NCBI RefSeq assembly: GCF_020071995.1
Contig: NZ_JABWTK010000002.1
Location: 186,001-250,000, forward strand
Reading direction: 5' to 3'
DNA from: Planococcus chinensis
GTDB lineage: Bacteria > Bacillota > Bacilli > Bacillales_A > Planococcaceae
DNA length: 64,000 nucleotides
This document shows positions 45,214-53,939 of the stretch, in pieces. The notes under the pieces were generated by a model, which saw only the letters and a program-made list of their open reading frames with translations, made no database searches and was not told the origin of the DNA. Numbering within the stretch: the first letter of the stretch is position 1; each line of letters begins with the position of its first letter. The position numbers and the translations under genes were made by a program.

Positions 45214-47247
45214 CTAGGCTTCAGATGTCTTAGGCACTTTTTTATCCCGCGCCATCCATTGAATAGCCCATAAAACAATAAATACAACTGCTCCAACGTA
45301 GGAGTAGATTCCTTCCGGATAAATCAAAGCCAACCCTGTAGCAAGCGCTATAATGCGTTCAATCCAAGTGACTTTTCGGTACCAGTATCCGATCAAACCT
45401 GCTCCAACTGCTATCATTCCGGCAAACGCAGTAATTAACACCCAGGTCAATTCGGACCATGTTGTATCAATCATCAGAAGCGCAGGCGACAGAACGAACA
45501 TATACGGAATGATGAATGCCGCTGCAGCAAGCTTTGCTGCAATAAAGCCGGTACGGATCGGCTCTCCTCCCGAAATGCCGGACGCAGCAAATGCTGCTAG
45601 TGCCACCGGCGGTGTTATATCGGCGATAATACCGAAATAGAAAACAAATAAATGTGCAGAAATAGCTACAACTATTGGCACTGCCGCTCCAGCTGGCTCA
45701 TCGAGCATTAAGAGTGTAATAATGGCGGGTGCTGCAATTGTAGAAGTGATGACATAGTTCGCCGTGGTTGGCGACCCCATGCCAAGTACAATAGCGGCGA
45801 GCATGGTGAAGAATAGAGTTAACAAAATACTTCCGCCTGATGCAGAAACCAGTCCATTCGCTAAACTCAAACCTAACCCCGTTTTAACTACTACTCCAAC
45901 AATAATGCCGGCTGCTGCAGTAGCTGCCGCCACAGCTAAGGCTGTTCTAGCTCCATCTACAAGTGCATGGACCATGTCTTTGAAGCTCAATCGTGTATCT
46001 TTGTTAAACGCGCTGACCACTATCGTCAGCACAATGCCGTATAAAGCTGCATGCATTGTAGGCACGCCTATTAGCAAGAAGAAAATTATTGCCACAATGG
46101 GCAGCAATAGATAAATCTTTTTCAATACTTCTTTTCTATTTGGCATCTCTTCTTTAGAAAGCCCTTTTAATCCAAGGCGCTTCGCTTCAAAATGTGTCAT
46201 AATCCATACTCCGGAGAAATACAGAATCGCTGGAATAGCAGCCGCTTTAGCGATTTCCCAATATGTAATCCCTCCGATGAATTCAACCATCAAGAATGCA
46301 GCCGCCCCCATAATTGGTGGCATAATCTGGCCGCCGGTAGAAGCAGTAGCTTCTACTGCACCGGCAAACTCTTTTTTATAGCCTAATTTTTTCATCATCG
46401 GAATTGTATAAGATCCCGAAGTTACCACGTTCGCAACGGAACTGCCCGAAATCGTTCCTTGCAGTGCACTGGAAAAGATGGCCACTTTTGCAGGTCCGCC
46501 GATCAAATGTCCAGCTAAAGAAACTGCTAAATCATTAAAGTATTGGCCGACCCCTGTTTTCACAAGGAATGCGCCAAACAGCAAGAAGACAAAAATGAAT
46601 GTCGCTGAAACACTGATTGGTGTCCCTAAGATGCCATCTGTGGTATAAAACATCAATTGGATAACAGAATCGAGATCCTGTCCCCGGTGCCGCAAGAACC
46701 CTGGGAAATAAGGCCCAAAAAAGGCATAGGCCAAGAAAAGGGACGAAATGATGGTAATTGGAAGCCCAACCGCCCGGCGTGTCGCTTCAAGCGTCAGCAG
46801 GACAGCCAAAATTCCGACGATCAAATCCAGCTCCGTCACCCGGCCGATTCGAAATACCAAATCATCGTACATGATCGGCCAATAAAGCCCGACCCCGACG
46901 GACAACAAAGCTAAAATATAATCGTAAAATGCAACTTTATGCCGCTCGCCTTTTCTTTTAAAAGCAGGGAATAATAGAAAAATCAACGACAAGGCAAAAC
47001 CTAAGTGAATCGACCGCTGAATATAGGCCGTGTATTGGCCAAAAATCGCAGTATATAATTGGAATAAGGAAAAAGCCAATAACCCGAAAAATACGACGTG
47101 CTTTATGAATCCGCCTAAATCACGTGTATTGGATTCCGGATCATATTTTTGCAGAATCTCTTTCTGCTTTTCTTCTGAGATGTACGCATCGTCTTCAGGA
47201 GGCAGCTTCATTTCTTCTCTTTCTTCTGGAGGCAGTTTATTGCTCAT
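45214..47247 (-). CDS. TRAP transporter fused DctQM permease (TAXI type)
   Basis: A 677-residue polytopic protein with about 16-18 helices. A small-subunit (DctQ-like) part at residues 40-200 is joined to the large-subunit (DctM) core. The core signature is visible as GTISGSSVANVVTSGSYTIP (read around residue 262) and ASTGGQIMPPIMGAAAFLMV. These transporters import C4-dicarboxylates, glutamate or related acids driven by Na+ or H+. The downstream neighbours form the TAXI set. AAAGGAG precedes the ATG, which overlaps the DUF1850 gene by 11 bases. Confidence 0.93.
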   Translation of the reverse strand: MSNKLPPEEREEMKLPPEDDAYISEEKQKEILQKYDPESNTRDLGGFIKHVVFFGLLAFSLFQLYTAIFGQYTAYIQRSIHLGFALSLIFLLFPAFKRKGERHKVAFYDYILALLSVGVGLYWPIMYDDLVFRIGRVTELDLIVGILAVLLTLEATRRAVGLPITIISSLFLAYAFFGPYFPGFLRHRGQDLDSVIQLMFYTTDGILGTPISVSATFIFVFLLFGAFLVKTGVGQYFNDLAVSLAGHLIGGPAKVAIFSSALQGTISGSSVANVVTSGSYTIPMMKKLGYKKEFAGAVEATASTGGQIMPPIMGAAAFLMVEFIGGITYWEIAKAAAIPAILYFSGVWIMTHFEAKRLGLKGLSKEEMPNRKEVLKKIYLLLPIVAIIFFLLIGVPTMHAALYGIVLTIVVSAFNKDTRLSFKDMVHALVDGARTALAVAAATAAAGIIVGVVVKTGLGLSLANGLVSASGGSILLTLFFTMLAAIVLGMGSPTTANYVITSTIAAPAIITLLMLDEPAGAAVPIVVAISAHLFVFYFGIIADITPPVALAAFAASGISGGEPIRTGFIAAKLAAAAFIIPYMFVLSPALLMIDTTWSELTWVLITAFAGMIAVGAGLIGYWYRKVTWIERIIALATGLALIYPEGIYSYVGAVVFIVLWAIQWMARDKKVPKTSEA

Positions 47248-47761
47248 TGAGTTTCACTCCTTTAAGTTGCTGAAAAGCAGACAGGCGCTGAACCCGGAAC
47301 GTGTATGACTTGCCGCGTTCAAGGTTTTTTTTCAGATCAAATTCCTTTTCGCCTGTTAAAAAATATAATCCGGCATCGACATCACCCACAAGCAAACGGA
47401 AATCCGCCAACTCTCTTTTCATATTTTTGATAAAGTATTTTCCATCTTTTTCGACAAAAGTTTCTCCTTCTCCTGCATTGGAAGGCATGCCGATATTGAA
47501 ATCTTCATATTCCAGTTCCACTAGCTTCAACCTGTTGTCCGGGAGAACTTTATAGCTCTCCAGCACTTCTGAAAGGTGGATGGAATGGATATATTTAATC
47601 TGGAAATCTGTTTTTTCAAGCGGAAGATAGCCGGCTATTTTTTCGGTATGATTGTCGTAAAACACATAACTTCTTTTCAATGGAAATAAAGCAATTGCGA
47701 AGATAATGAGGATGAGGACCGGCACCACAATCAGAGCTCGGCGCCTGGGCAAAAAATGCAT
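47237..47761 (-). CDS. DUF1850 protein of TAXI-TRAP operon
   Basis: A 174-residue protein with one N-terminal hydrophobic segment (ALIVVPVLILIIFAIALF). A beta-rich body follows, with the family block YIHSIHLSEVLESYKV. DUF1850 proteins occur almost only in TAXI-TRAP operons, where they may act as accessory binding or assembly factors. It lies between the substrate-binding protein and the permease genes and overlaps the latter by 11 bases. Confidence 0.85.
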   Translation of the reverse strand: MHFLPRRRALIVVPVLILIIFAIALFPLKRSYVFYDNHTEKIAGYLPLEKTDFQIKYIHSIHLSEVLESYKVLPDNRLKLVELEYEDFNIGMPSNAGEGETFVEKDGKYFIKNMKRELADFRLLVGDVDAGLYFLTGEKEFDLKKNLERGKSYTFRVQRLSAFQQLKGVKLNEQ

Positions 47762-47788
47762 ACAATGTCTCCTCCATCAAAAAAACAT

Positions 47789-47829
47789 AAATAACGACGA
47801 TAAAGCTTGCGCTTTATCGTCTGTTATTT
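47789..47829 (-). terminator. Stem-loop between TAXI binding protein and DUF1850 genes
   Basis: GACGATAAAGC pairs with GCTTTATCGTC, extended by AAATAAC/GTTATTT across a two-base bulge, with a 4-base loop and T-rich sequence on the minus strand. Inside an operon it is probably a partial terminator or mRNA-stabilising stem that raises the level of the binding protein above the permease. Confidence 0.65.
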
Positions 47830-47838
47830 TAAGAGATT

Positions 47839-48828
47839 TTATTGATTGACTTCATCAAAGTACTTTTGTGCGCCTGGATGAATATCAATTCCGATGCCAT
47901 CCAAAGCTGTTTCCGCTTTAATGAACTCCGCTTTGGCGTGCTGAATTTGATCGGTATTTTCGTATATTGCTTTTGTAATGTCATATACCAGATCTTCAGA
48001 CAAATCGTTCTGTGCAACCAGCATCGCTAGAACCGACACAGTCGGTACGTCTTCGGTTAATCCGTAAGTTCCGGATGGGACTGTATCTTTTGCATAGTAT
48101 GGATATTTTTCAATCAACTCAGTCGCTTTATCTTCAGCAACCGGCACGATTACGACATCCGTAGTCGCCCCTAAGCTTTCAACCGCACCAGTAGGAGTTC
48201 CTGCCGTAATAAAGGCAGCATCGATTTGTCCTGCCTGCAGGCTTTCTTGTGATTCAGCGAAATCCAAGTTTTGTGCTTCCACATCTTCCATCGTCATGCC
48301 ATGAATTTCAAGTAGTTGTTCCGCGTTGATATATGTTCCAGAACCCGGAGCTCCTACTGAAACTTTTTTGCCTTTTAAATCTTCAAATGCAGCAATGCCT
48401 GAATTAGCAGTCGTTACCAATTGAATCGTTTCGGGATAAAGAGCACCGATTGCTGAAACCGTATCAATGACTTCGCCTTCAAACATATTCGATCCTTCAG
48501 CTGCGTAGAAAGCAGTGTCCGTCTGTACGAAAGCAATCTGTCCTGCATCGTCAGCAAGCGCTGTCATATTTGCCGCAGAAGCTTGTGAAGACTCGGCAGT
48601 CGTGTCAATGCCTGTTTCGTTTTCAATGATTGTTGCCATTGCTCCGCCCAGCGGATAGTATGTGCCTGTCGTACCGCCAGTCAAGATGCTCAGGAACTCA
48701 GGGTTTTCTGCACCCCCGCCTTCGCCGCTGCCGCCGCTGTCAGTTGCTGAGTCTCCCCCGCAGCCTGCCAACAAAACCGAACCAGCAAGCGCAATTGCAG
48801 CGAACAATCCAAATTTTTTGTTTGCCAT
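47839..48828 (-). CDS. TAXI-family TRAP substrate-binding lipoprotein
   Basis: A 329-residue lipoprotein: signal peptide with lipobox LLAGC (Cys about residue 23), Gly/Ser-rich linker (about 24-40), then the TAXI core starting FLSILTGGTTGTYYPLGGAMA. The family binds glutamate, 2-oxoacids or other organic acids for uptake through the fused TRAP permease two genes downstream. The ligand is unknown here. AAGGGGG precedes the ATG at 48828; an upstream in-frame extension is rejected. Confidence 0.93.
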   Translation of the reverse strand: MANKKFGLFAAIALAGSVLLAGCGGDSATDSGGSGEGGGAENPEFLSILTGGTTGTYYPLGGAMATIIENETGIDTTAESSQASAANMTALADDAGQIAFVQTDTAFYAAEGSNMFEGEVIDTVSAIGALYPETIQLVTTANSGIAAFEDLKGKKVSVGAPGSGTYINAEQLLEIHGMTMEDVEAQNLDFAESQESLQAGQIDAAFITAGTPTGAVESLGATTDVVIVPVAEDKATELIEKYPYYAKDTVPSGTYGLTEDVPTVSVLAMLVAQNDLSEDLVYDITKAIYENTDQIQHAKAEFIKAETALDGIGIDIHPGAQKYFDEVNQ

Positions 48829-48938
48829 AAGTAAAATCCCCCTTTGTATTTTTTTCATATTTCAAATTAATCATAACATGCCTTTAGACATGTATGCCAA
48901 CTGAATTTTCCAAAAATACTAAGGAAATGGAACTCTTC

Positions 48939-49523
48939 TCAAGTTTCTGCGCCTTCTACATGCGTTTCCGGTGCTGTATCTTCTGGAGCCACATCCTCGA
49001 AGGTCATGCCTCTTTCTTCTAAATCTCTTGTCCGGTGCGCTATGCGGGCAGATGCACAAGCAGCAATGCTTGCCACCAAATCATCCAAGAATGTATGGAC
49101 CGCTCCACCGGCTTTCGTATCCAGCTTGCGGATGATTCCTACCTTATTCTTGTCTAAATGGCCGAAAGTGGTCACAGCAATGCTCCCATAGGTCAGAACG
49201 GCTCCGAGGCCGATCATTTCGTCTACCCCAAACAACCCTTCATCCGAATCGACGATCTGCTGAAGCGGACTTGACAATTTCCCTTGTTCCGCCAGCTCAT
49301 CCAGTTCAATGCCGACGAGCAGCGCGTGCTGCATTTCGCGTTTCCGGAGAACGCTTTCAACCGATTCAATGCAATGGTCGATTGTCAGTCCGGCATTATA
49401 GGGCAACTGCATTTCCAGTACGATTCTTGCAATTTCATCTAGGGTTATCCCTCTGCGTTCTAAGGCTTCATGTGTTGCTTTTGTTACATCGTTTGAATGT
49501 ACACGGAATTTTCCTCCATCCAT
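48939..49523 (-). CDS. Phosphatidylglycerophosphatase A-like protein (YutG family)
   Basis: A 194-residue protein with the PgpA/YutG family block: RGITLDEIARIVLEMQLPY (about 22-40), KREMQHALLVGIELDELAE, the acidic GLFGVDEMIGLGAVLTYGSI and VHTFLDDLVASIAACASARI. Known relatives may dephosphorylate phosphatidylglycerophosphate; whether YutG members do so is not settled. The ATG at 49523 follows AAGGGG with 9-base spacing; the ATG nine bases upstream has no room for a site. Confidence 0.82.
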   Translation of the reverse strand: MDGGKFRVHSNDVTKATHEALERRGITLDEIARIVLEMQLPYNAGLTIDHCIESVESVLRKREMQHALLVGIELDELAEQGKLSSPLQQIVDSDEGLFGVDEMIGLGAVLTYGSIAVTTFGHLDKNKVGIIRKLDTKAGGAVHTFLDDLVASIAACASARIAHRTRDLEERGMTFEDVAPEDTAPETHVEGAET

Positions 49524-49626
49524 TCCAAACATCCCCTTCCTTTTTTTCTTTAGCTTTCCTGCCCATTATACCTCTCTCTTCGAATATGTTACAATTTTCG
49601 TACAGAAAGCACTAGGAGGTTTATTG

Positions 49627-50349
49627 ATGAATAGAGGCAGTGTCCAGGATTTAACTATTTACAGCAACGAATTACAGGAGGAAATGCAGTTACTGGTTTA
49701 CCTTCCTTCTAATTTTTCACCATTATATAAATATACTTTAATCATTGCATCAGACGGAAAAGATTATTTCCAGCTAGGGCGGCTGCCGCGTATAGCGGAT
49801 GAGCTTTTGGAAAACAACGAGATTGAAAATATCATTTTTGTCGGTGTTCCTTATAAGAATGTAAAAGACCGCAGCAGCAAGTATGAACCAACCGGCGAAA
49901 AACATGGCGCTTATTTGCGTTTCTTGGCCCACGAGCTGGTCCCGTATTTAGACGAGCATTATCCGACATACCAAGTCGGCATGGGGCGTGCTTTAATCGG
50001 CGATTCACTCGCAGCTACCGTATCGCTTAGCGCGGCTTTAAAATATCCGAACATCTTTGGACGCGTGATTTTGCAGTCGCCAAAAGTCAGTGATGAGCTG
50101 ATGACTGCAGTGGATAACTTTAACTCTGCCAACTCCTTTACTGTATATCATGTAATTGGCAAAGGCGAAACTGCTGTAAAATTAACTTCCGGTGGTACTG
50201 CCGATTTCCTTGAACCCAACAGAGAATTAAATAATTTACTGAAAAATAAAGGGTTTTCCATCTTTTATGAAGAATTTGATGGAGACCACACCTGGAAGCA
50301 TTGGCAGCCAGACCTTAAACGCGCTTTGCTCCAAAATTTCGGTCTATAG
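49627..50349 (+). CDS. yjcH: YjcH-like alpha/beta hydrolase (esterase D type)
   Basis: A 240-residue putative esterase. The nucleophile motif is GDSLAATV (Gly-Asp-Ser-Leu-Ala), and LQSPKVSDEL and the catalytic His in DGDHTWKHWQ fit the Fes/esterase D fold. The substrate is unknown. The gene order yjcH-yjcG-yjcF is reversed relative to B. subtilis naming but conserved. The ATG at 49627 follows AGGAGG with 8-base spacing; an adjacent TTG is an alternative. Confidence 0.85.
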   Translation: MNRGSVQDLTIYSNELQEEMQLLVYLPSNFSPLYKYTLIIASDGKDYFQLGRLPRIADELLENNEIENIIFVGVPYKNVKDRSSKYEPTGEKHGAYLRFLAHELVPYLDEHYPTYQVGMGRALIGDSLAATVSLSAALKYPNIFGRVILQSPKVSDELMTAVDNFNSANSFTVYHVIGKGETAVKLTSGGTADFLEPNRELNNLLKNKGFSIFYEEFDGDHTWKHWQPDLKRALLQNFGL

Positions 50350-50376
50350 TCAGGCGTTCCTGCCTAGAAATTTTTT

Positions 50377-50385
50377 TGGTATAAT
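50377..50385 (+). promoter_or_regulatory. Extended -10 promoter before yjcG
   Basis: TGGTATAAT, an extended -10 element (TGnTATAAT) 39 bases before the yjcG start, with no clear -35 box. Confidence 0.5.
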
Positions 50386-50423
50386 AATTTTAGAATTTTC
50401 ACTACTGACTAGGAGGGTTTTTT

Positions 50424-50942
50424 ATGAAATTTGGAGTTGTTGCTTTTCCGGCAAAAAAATTGCAGGACGTTGCGAATTCATACCGTAAACGTTACGATCC
50501 GCATTATGAATTAATCACACCGCACATGACACTTAAAGATGCGTTTGAAGTGGATGAAAATGAAACGGATAAACTTGTGCAGGGATTGGAAGAAATAGCG
50601 AAGCGCCATAAACCGTTTACTCTTCACGCTACCCGTGTGAGCACATTTTCTCCTTTAACCAATACTTTGTATTTCAAAGTCGATCCGGATCCAGGAATTT
50701 TAGCTTTGCATAAAGATTTGCATACCGATTTTTATGACAGCCAGACTAAATATTCTTACGTTCCTCATATCACCATTGCGCAAAAAATGTCCGATTCGGA
50801 ACATGCAGACATCTTCGGCCAATTAAAAATGGTCGGCATTGACCATGAAGAAATCATTGACCGTATCCATTTGCTCTATCAGCTGGAAGACGGGTCTTGG
50901 ACAGTTTATGATACATTCCGCTTAACGGGAGATGACCAGTAA
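50424..50942 (+). CDS. yjcG: YjcG-like 2H phosphoesterase
   Basis: A 172-residue 2H phosphoesterase with two HxT motifs, HMTLKDA (about residue 34) and HITIAQKM (about 115). Length and sequence match B. subtilis YjcG. Related enzymes hydrolyse cyclic or 2'-5' phosphodiesters; the substrate is unknown. AGGAGGG lies upstream of the ATG. The next gene overlaps its end by 11 bases. Confidence 0.88.
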   Translation: MKFGVVAFPAKKLQDVANSYRKRYDPHYELITPHMTLKDAFEVDENETDKLVQGLEEIAKRHKPFTLHATRVSTFSPLTNTLYFKVDPDPGILALHKDLHTDFYDSQTKYSYVPHITIAQKMSDSEHADIFGQLKMVGIDHEEIIDRIHLLYQLEDGSWTVYDTFRLTGDDQ

Positions 50943-51375
50943 ATTGCAGAAAGTAACAATTGCAGAAACGCCACTTGAAAAAGAACAGGCATTTGAAGTA
51001 AGAAGAAAAGTATTTGTCGAAGAGCAAGGGGTTCCTTTGCACGTTGAAATGGATGAATTTGATGAATCAGCTATTCATTTTGTGGGCTATGAGCTTGAAC
51101 AGCCAATTGCGGCTGCGCGCATTCGTGAAATTGAAATGGGCACAGGCAAGATTGAACGGGTATGCGTTCTCCCTGAATACCGGGGGCTTCATGCTGGGAT
51201 ACTCATGATGCAGGAAATGGAACAGTACGCCTTGAAAGCGGGATTGTTTACGTTGAAACTCAATGCCCAGTCCCATGCCATCCCATTTTACGAAAAACTC
51301 GATTTTGTCGTAACGACTCCTGAATTTATGGATGCCGGGATTCCACACCGCGGCATGGAGAAAAAAATCATGTAA
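50932..51375 (+). CDS. yjcF: GNAT-family N-acetyltransferase (YjcF-like)
   Basis: A 147-residue acetyltransferase. The acetyl-CoA loop is VCVLPEYRGLHAGILMMQEM (about residues 82-101), and the end carries HAIPFYEKLDFVV, a GNAT substrate region. It matches YjcF of the ElaA/YjcF group. The ATG at 50932 is preferred, though its SD (GGGAG) is too close; a TTG at 50944 is an alternative. Substrate unknown. It is translationally linked to yjcG. Confidence 0.85.
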   Translation: MTSKLQKVTIAETPLEKEQAFEVRRKVFVEEQGVPLHVEMDEFDESAIHFVGYELEQPIAAARIREIEMGTGKIERVCVLPEYRGLHAGILMMQEMEQYALKAGLFTLKLNAQSHAIPFYEKLDFVVTTPEFMDAGIPHRGMEKKIM

Positions 51376-51411
51376 AAAAGCAGGACAGCCTTAAATGGCT
51401 GTCCTGCTTTT
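51376..51411. terminator. Bidirectional terminator between yjcF and fabI
   Basis: A 14-15 bp stem (AAAAGCAGGACAGCC/GGCTGTCCTGCTTTT), 6-base loop, with T runs on both strands between convergent genes. Confidence 0.93.
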
Positions 51412-51437
51412 ATTTTTCTTCATTTCAAAAGTAATTT

Positions 51438-52208
51438 TTAAAGAACGTGATACCCGCTGTCGACGTGGATTGTTTCTCCGGTAATTCCACGTGACATATC
51501 GCTGAATAGGAAAGCCGCAGTGTCTCCGACTTCCTCCGGTGTCGTGTTGCGGTGAAGCGGTGCTTTTTCTTCAATTTCATGAAGAATGCTGTTGAAGTCG
51601 CTGACGCCTTTTGAAGACAATGTACGGATCGGGCCCGAAGAAATGGCATTTACCCGAATGCAGTGGCGTCCAAGGTCTGCTGCCAAATAACGTACAGACA
51701 TTTCAAGGGAAGCTTTTGCAACGCCCATAACGTTATAGTTCGGCATTACACGCTCTCCGCCGATATAAGTCAATGCGACAATGCTTCCGCCTTCTGTCAT
51801 AAGCGGCTTCGCGTGCTTCGCAATGACCGTCAACGAATACGAGCTGATGTTTTGAGCCAGTAAGAATCCGTCGCGTGAAGTATCCGAAAAGTCGCCTGCC
51901 AATTCTTCCGTTTTAGCAAAAGCGATGCAGTGAGCCAATCCATCAATGCTGCCCACTTCTTCTTTGATTGATGCAAAACAACTTTCCACACTTTCATCGC
52001 TTGTAACATCACATGGCAAAATCAGTTCATGATTGCCATCCAACGTCGCTACCAAATCCCGGACCGATTTTTCGAAACGTTCGCCGGCATATGTAAAGAT
52101 TAAACGGGCTCCGGACTGGTCCAATGATCGTGCAATCCCCCACGCAATGCTCCGCTTGTTGGCTACACCCATAATGACGTATGTCTTTCCTGCTAATGAA
52201 ATTGACAT
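51438..52208 (-). CDS. fabI: Enoyl-ACP reductase FabI (NADH)
   Basis: A 256-residue reductase. The NADH site is GVANKRSIAWGIAR (about residues 13-26), and the catalytic Tyr-x6-Lys is YNVMGVAK (about 156-163). The end LFSDMSRGITGETIHVDSGY is typical of FabI. It performs the last reduction of each fatty-acid elongation cycle. The site GGGGGAA precedes the ATG. This is FabI and not the FabL type. Confidence 0.94.
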   Translation of the reverse strand: MSISLAGKTYVIMGVANKRSIAWGIARSLDQSGARLIFTYAGERFEKSVRDLVATLDGNHELILPCDVTSDESVESCFASIKEEVGSIDGLAHCIAFAKTEELAGDFSDTSRDGFLLAQNISSYSLTVIAKHAKPLMTEGGSIVALTYIGGERVMPNYNVMGVAKASLEMSVRYLAADLGRHCIRVNAISSGPIRTLSSKGVSDFNSILHEIEEKAPLHRNTTPEEVGDTAAFLFSDMSRGITGETIHVDSGYHVL

Positions 52209-52261
52209 TCTTTATTCCCCCTGCATCTTTTTATTATTCAAAATGCCCTGTTTCAGGCATT

Positions 52262-52435
52262 CCGGGCTTATGGATTTTTACTTGTCCAGCTTTTCTTATT
52301 GTCCAGCTTTGGCGGCCAGCCCCTCGAGACACTTCAGTCTTGGCCCGAATGGCCAAATGCGCCATTCATGCCAATCCTTCCAGCGCTTGCCGGGGCTAAA
52401 CGGCCGCCTCCGCTTTTCTTATTACCTGGTACTAA
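52262..52435. repeat. Diverged copy of the 124-bp intergenic repeat
   Basis: Between fabI and mgtE. Elements shared with the tandem repeats at 59524-59900 include CTTTTCTTATTGTCCAGCTT, GGCCAGCCCCTCGAG, CTTCAGTCTT, CCAGCGCTTGCCGGGGCTAA and GGCCGCCTCCGCTTTTC. This third tandem unit is the closest relative. It contains no gene. Confidence 0.7.
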
Positions 52436-52445
52436 TATTACCCTA

Positions 52446-52476
52446 TAAAAAAGAAAAGTGCAATTCGCACTTTTCT
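52446..52476 (-). terminator. Intrinsic terminator after mgtE
   Basis: A 10-bp perfect stem (AGAAAAGTGC/GCACTTTTCT) with a 5-base loop, overlapping the mgtE stop codon and followed by TTTTTTATA on the minus strand. Confidence 0.88.
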
Positions 52477-53845
52477 ATAGTTGGTTTAAGAATGTAGTTG
52501 CCAGTCCCAAATAAATCAGGATGGAGATAATATCGTTCAATGTGGTGATAAACGGTCCGGATGCAACCGCTGGGTCAATATTTAAGCGATGGATCAGCAG
52601 CGGAATAAATGATCCTGCCAGGGTAGCCACAAAAATGGATCCCATGACAGCAGTGCCAACCAACACGCCGATCAATAATTCGCCTTTCCAAAAATACACA
52701 AGCCCCACAACGACGAGGCCGCATACGATGCCGGTAATCAACCCGGTGCCTGCTTCCCGGAACAATAATTTCATCTTGCTTTCTTCTTCAATATCGCCTG
52801 TAGCAATCCCGCGGACTGCGACGGCCAGTGCCTGCGTTCCGCTATTCCCTGCCATTCCGGCAATCAGCGGGATAAAGACGGCCAATAGCGCCACTTTATC
52901 GAGCGTCGCTTCAAACATTCCCATAAGATTGGCGGTCAGCATACCGAGGAATGTCAGCAAAATGAGCCATGGCAGGCGTTTCTTCGCCGCTGTGAACGGC
53001 CCTCTGTCAAACGTGTCCATATCGGACACCGCAGCCAATTTGGAGTAATCGTCTGATGCTTCTTCGTCGAGGACATCGATGATATCGTCGACGGTAATAA
53101 TGCCGAGCAGATGGTTTTGAAAATCAATAACCGGCATTGCCAGGAAATCATAGTCTTTGATCATCCGGGCCACTTCTTCCTGATCTTCACCAACCGATAC
53201 AGAAACCACCCGCTCATTCATGATGGATCTGATCAGCGTATCTTCATCCGAAATGATCAAGTCACGCAGAGTGACGATGCCTGACAGACGTTTGTCTTCA
53301 TCCACCACAAACACATAATAGATGGTTTCTGCATTCGGTGCTGCATTCCGAAGAATATTCATCGCTGAACGGACAGTCGAGTTTTCAGGGATGGACACAA
53401 ATTCTGTAGTCATGATTGAACCAGCCGTATATTCTTCGTAATGCAGCAAATCTTTGATCTGGCGTGCCGATTCTTTGTCCATGATGGTCAAATAGGCAGC
53501 CACCTGGTCCTTGTTCAATTTATTGAGAATATCGACGGCATCATCGGTGTACATGGCAGCAAGCAAATCTGCCGCATAATGGACATTGATCTCTTTAAAC
53601 AAATCTTCATACTCATCATCATCTAATTCAATGGCTTCAAAAATATCCGCCATTTCTTTAGGAGAGAGATACTGATACAGTTGATGGCGGATTTCCGGCT
53701 CCGCTTTTGCATAAAACGTCGCTTGGTCATATGGATGCTGCGCGAGGAATTCTTCCCGGAAACTTTCCAAATCGCCACTTTCCAACAAACCCAATAGCAG
53801 TTCGTCATTTAATTCTTTTTCATTCATTACTTTTTCTTCTATCAT
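52475..53845 (-). CDS. mgtE: Magnesium transporter MgtE
   Basis: A 456-residue Mg2+ channel. An N-terminal superhelical domain spans about residues 15-130. Two CBS domains follow (about 135-195 and 200-260, GIVTLRDLII and GIITVDDIID), then five transmembrane helices with AVRGIATGDI and an Asp in LNIDPAVASG (the pore Asp). The N and CBS domains gate the channel by cytosolic Mg2+. The ATG at 53845 follows AAGGAGGG. I see no M-box riboswitch upstream. Confidence 0.93.
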   Translation of the reverse strand: MIEEKVMNEKELNDELLLGLLESGDLESFREEFLAQHPYDQATFYAKAEPEIRHQLYQYLSPKEMADIFEAIELDDDEYEDLFKEINVHYAADLLAAMYTDDAVDILNKLNKDQVAAYLTIMDKESARQIKDLLHYEEYTAGSIMTTEFVSIPENSTVRSAMNILRNAAPNAETIYYVFVVDEDKRLSGIVTLRDLIISDEDTLIRSIMNERVVSVSVGEDQEEVARMIKDYDFLAMPVIDFQNHLLGIITVDDIIDVLDEEASDDYSKLAAVSDMDTFDRGPFTAAKKRLPWLILLTFLGMLTANLMGMFEATLDKVALLAVFIPLIAGMAGNSGTQALAVAVRGIATGDIEEESKMKLLFREAGTGLITGIVCGLVVVGLVYFWKGELLIGVLVGTAVMGSIFVATLAGSFIPLLIHRLNIDPAVASGPFITTLNDIISILIYLGLATTFLNQL

Positions 53846-53939
53846 GTAAACTCCCTCCTTCCGATTGTTCAAAGTCTTGCAATTTCCATCTTTACGTTAC
53901 ACTATGTGTAGAGATAATCAAGATTTAAGAGGTGATTTT

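Noticed and set aside
45009..45296. Minus-strand open frame across the tRNA
   Set aside because: It runs through tRNA-Val and two terminators, has no ribosome binding site and its product has no family likeness.
53846..53939. M-box (magnesium) riboswitch before mgtE
   Set aside because: The gap to the divergent prpE is 94 bases and shows none of the conserved M-box segments or a terminator on the mgtE side.
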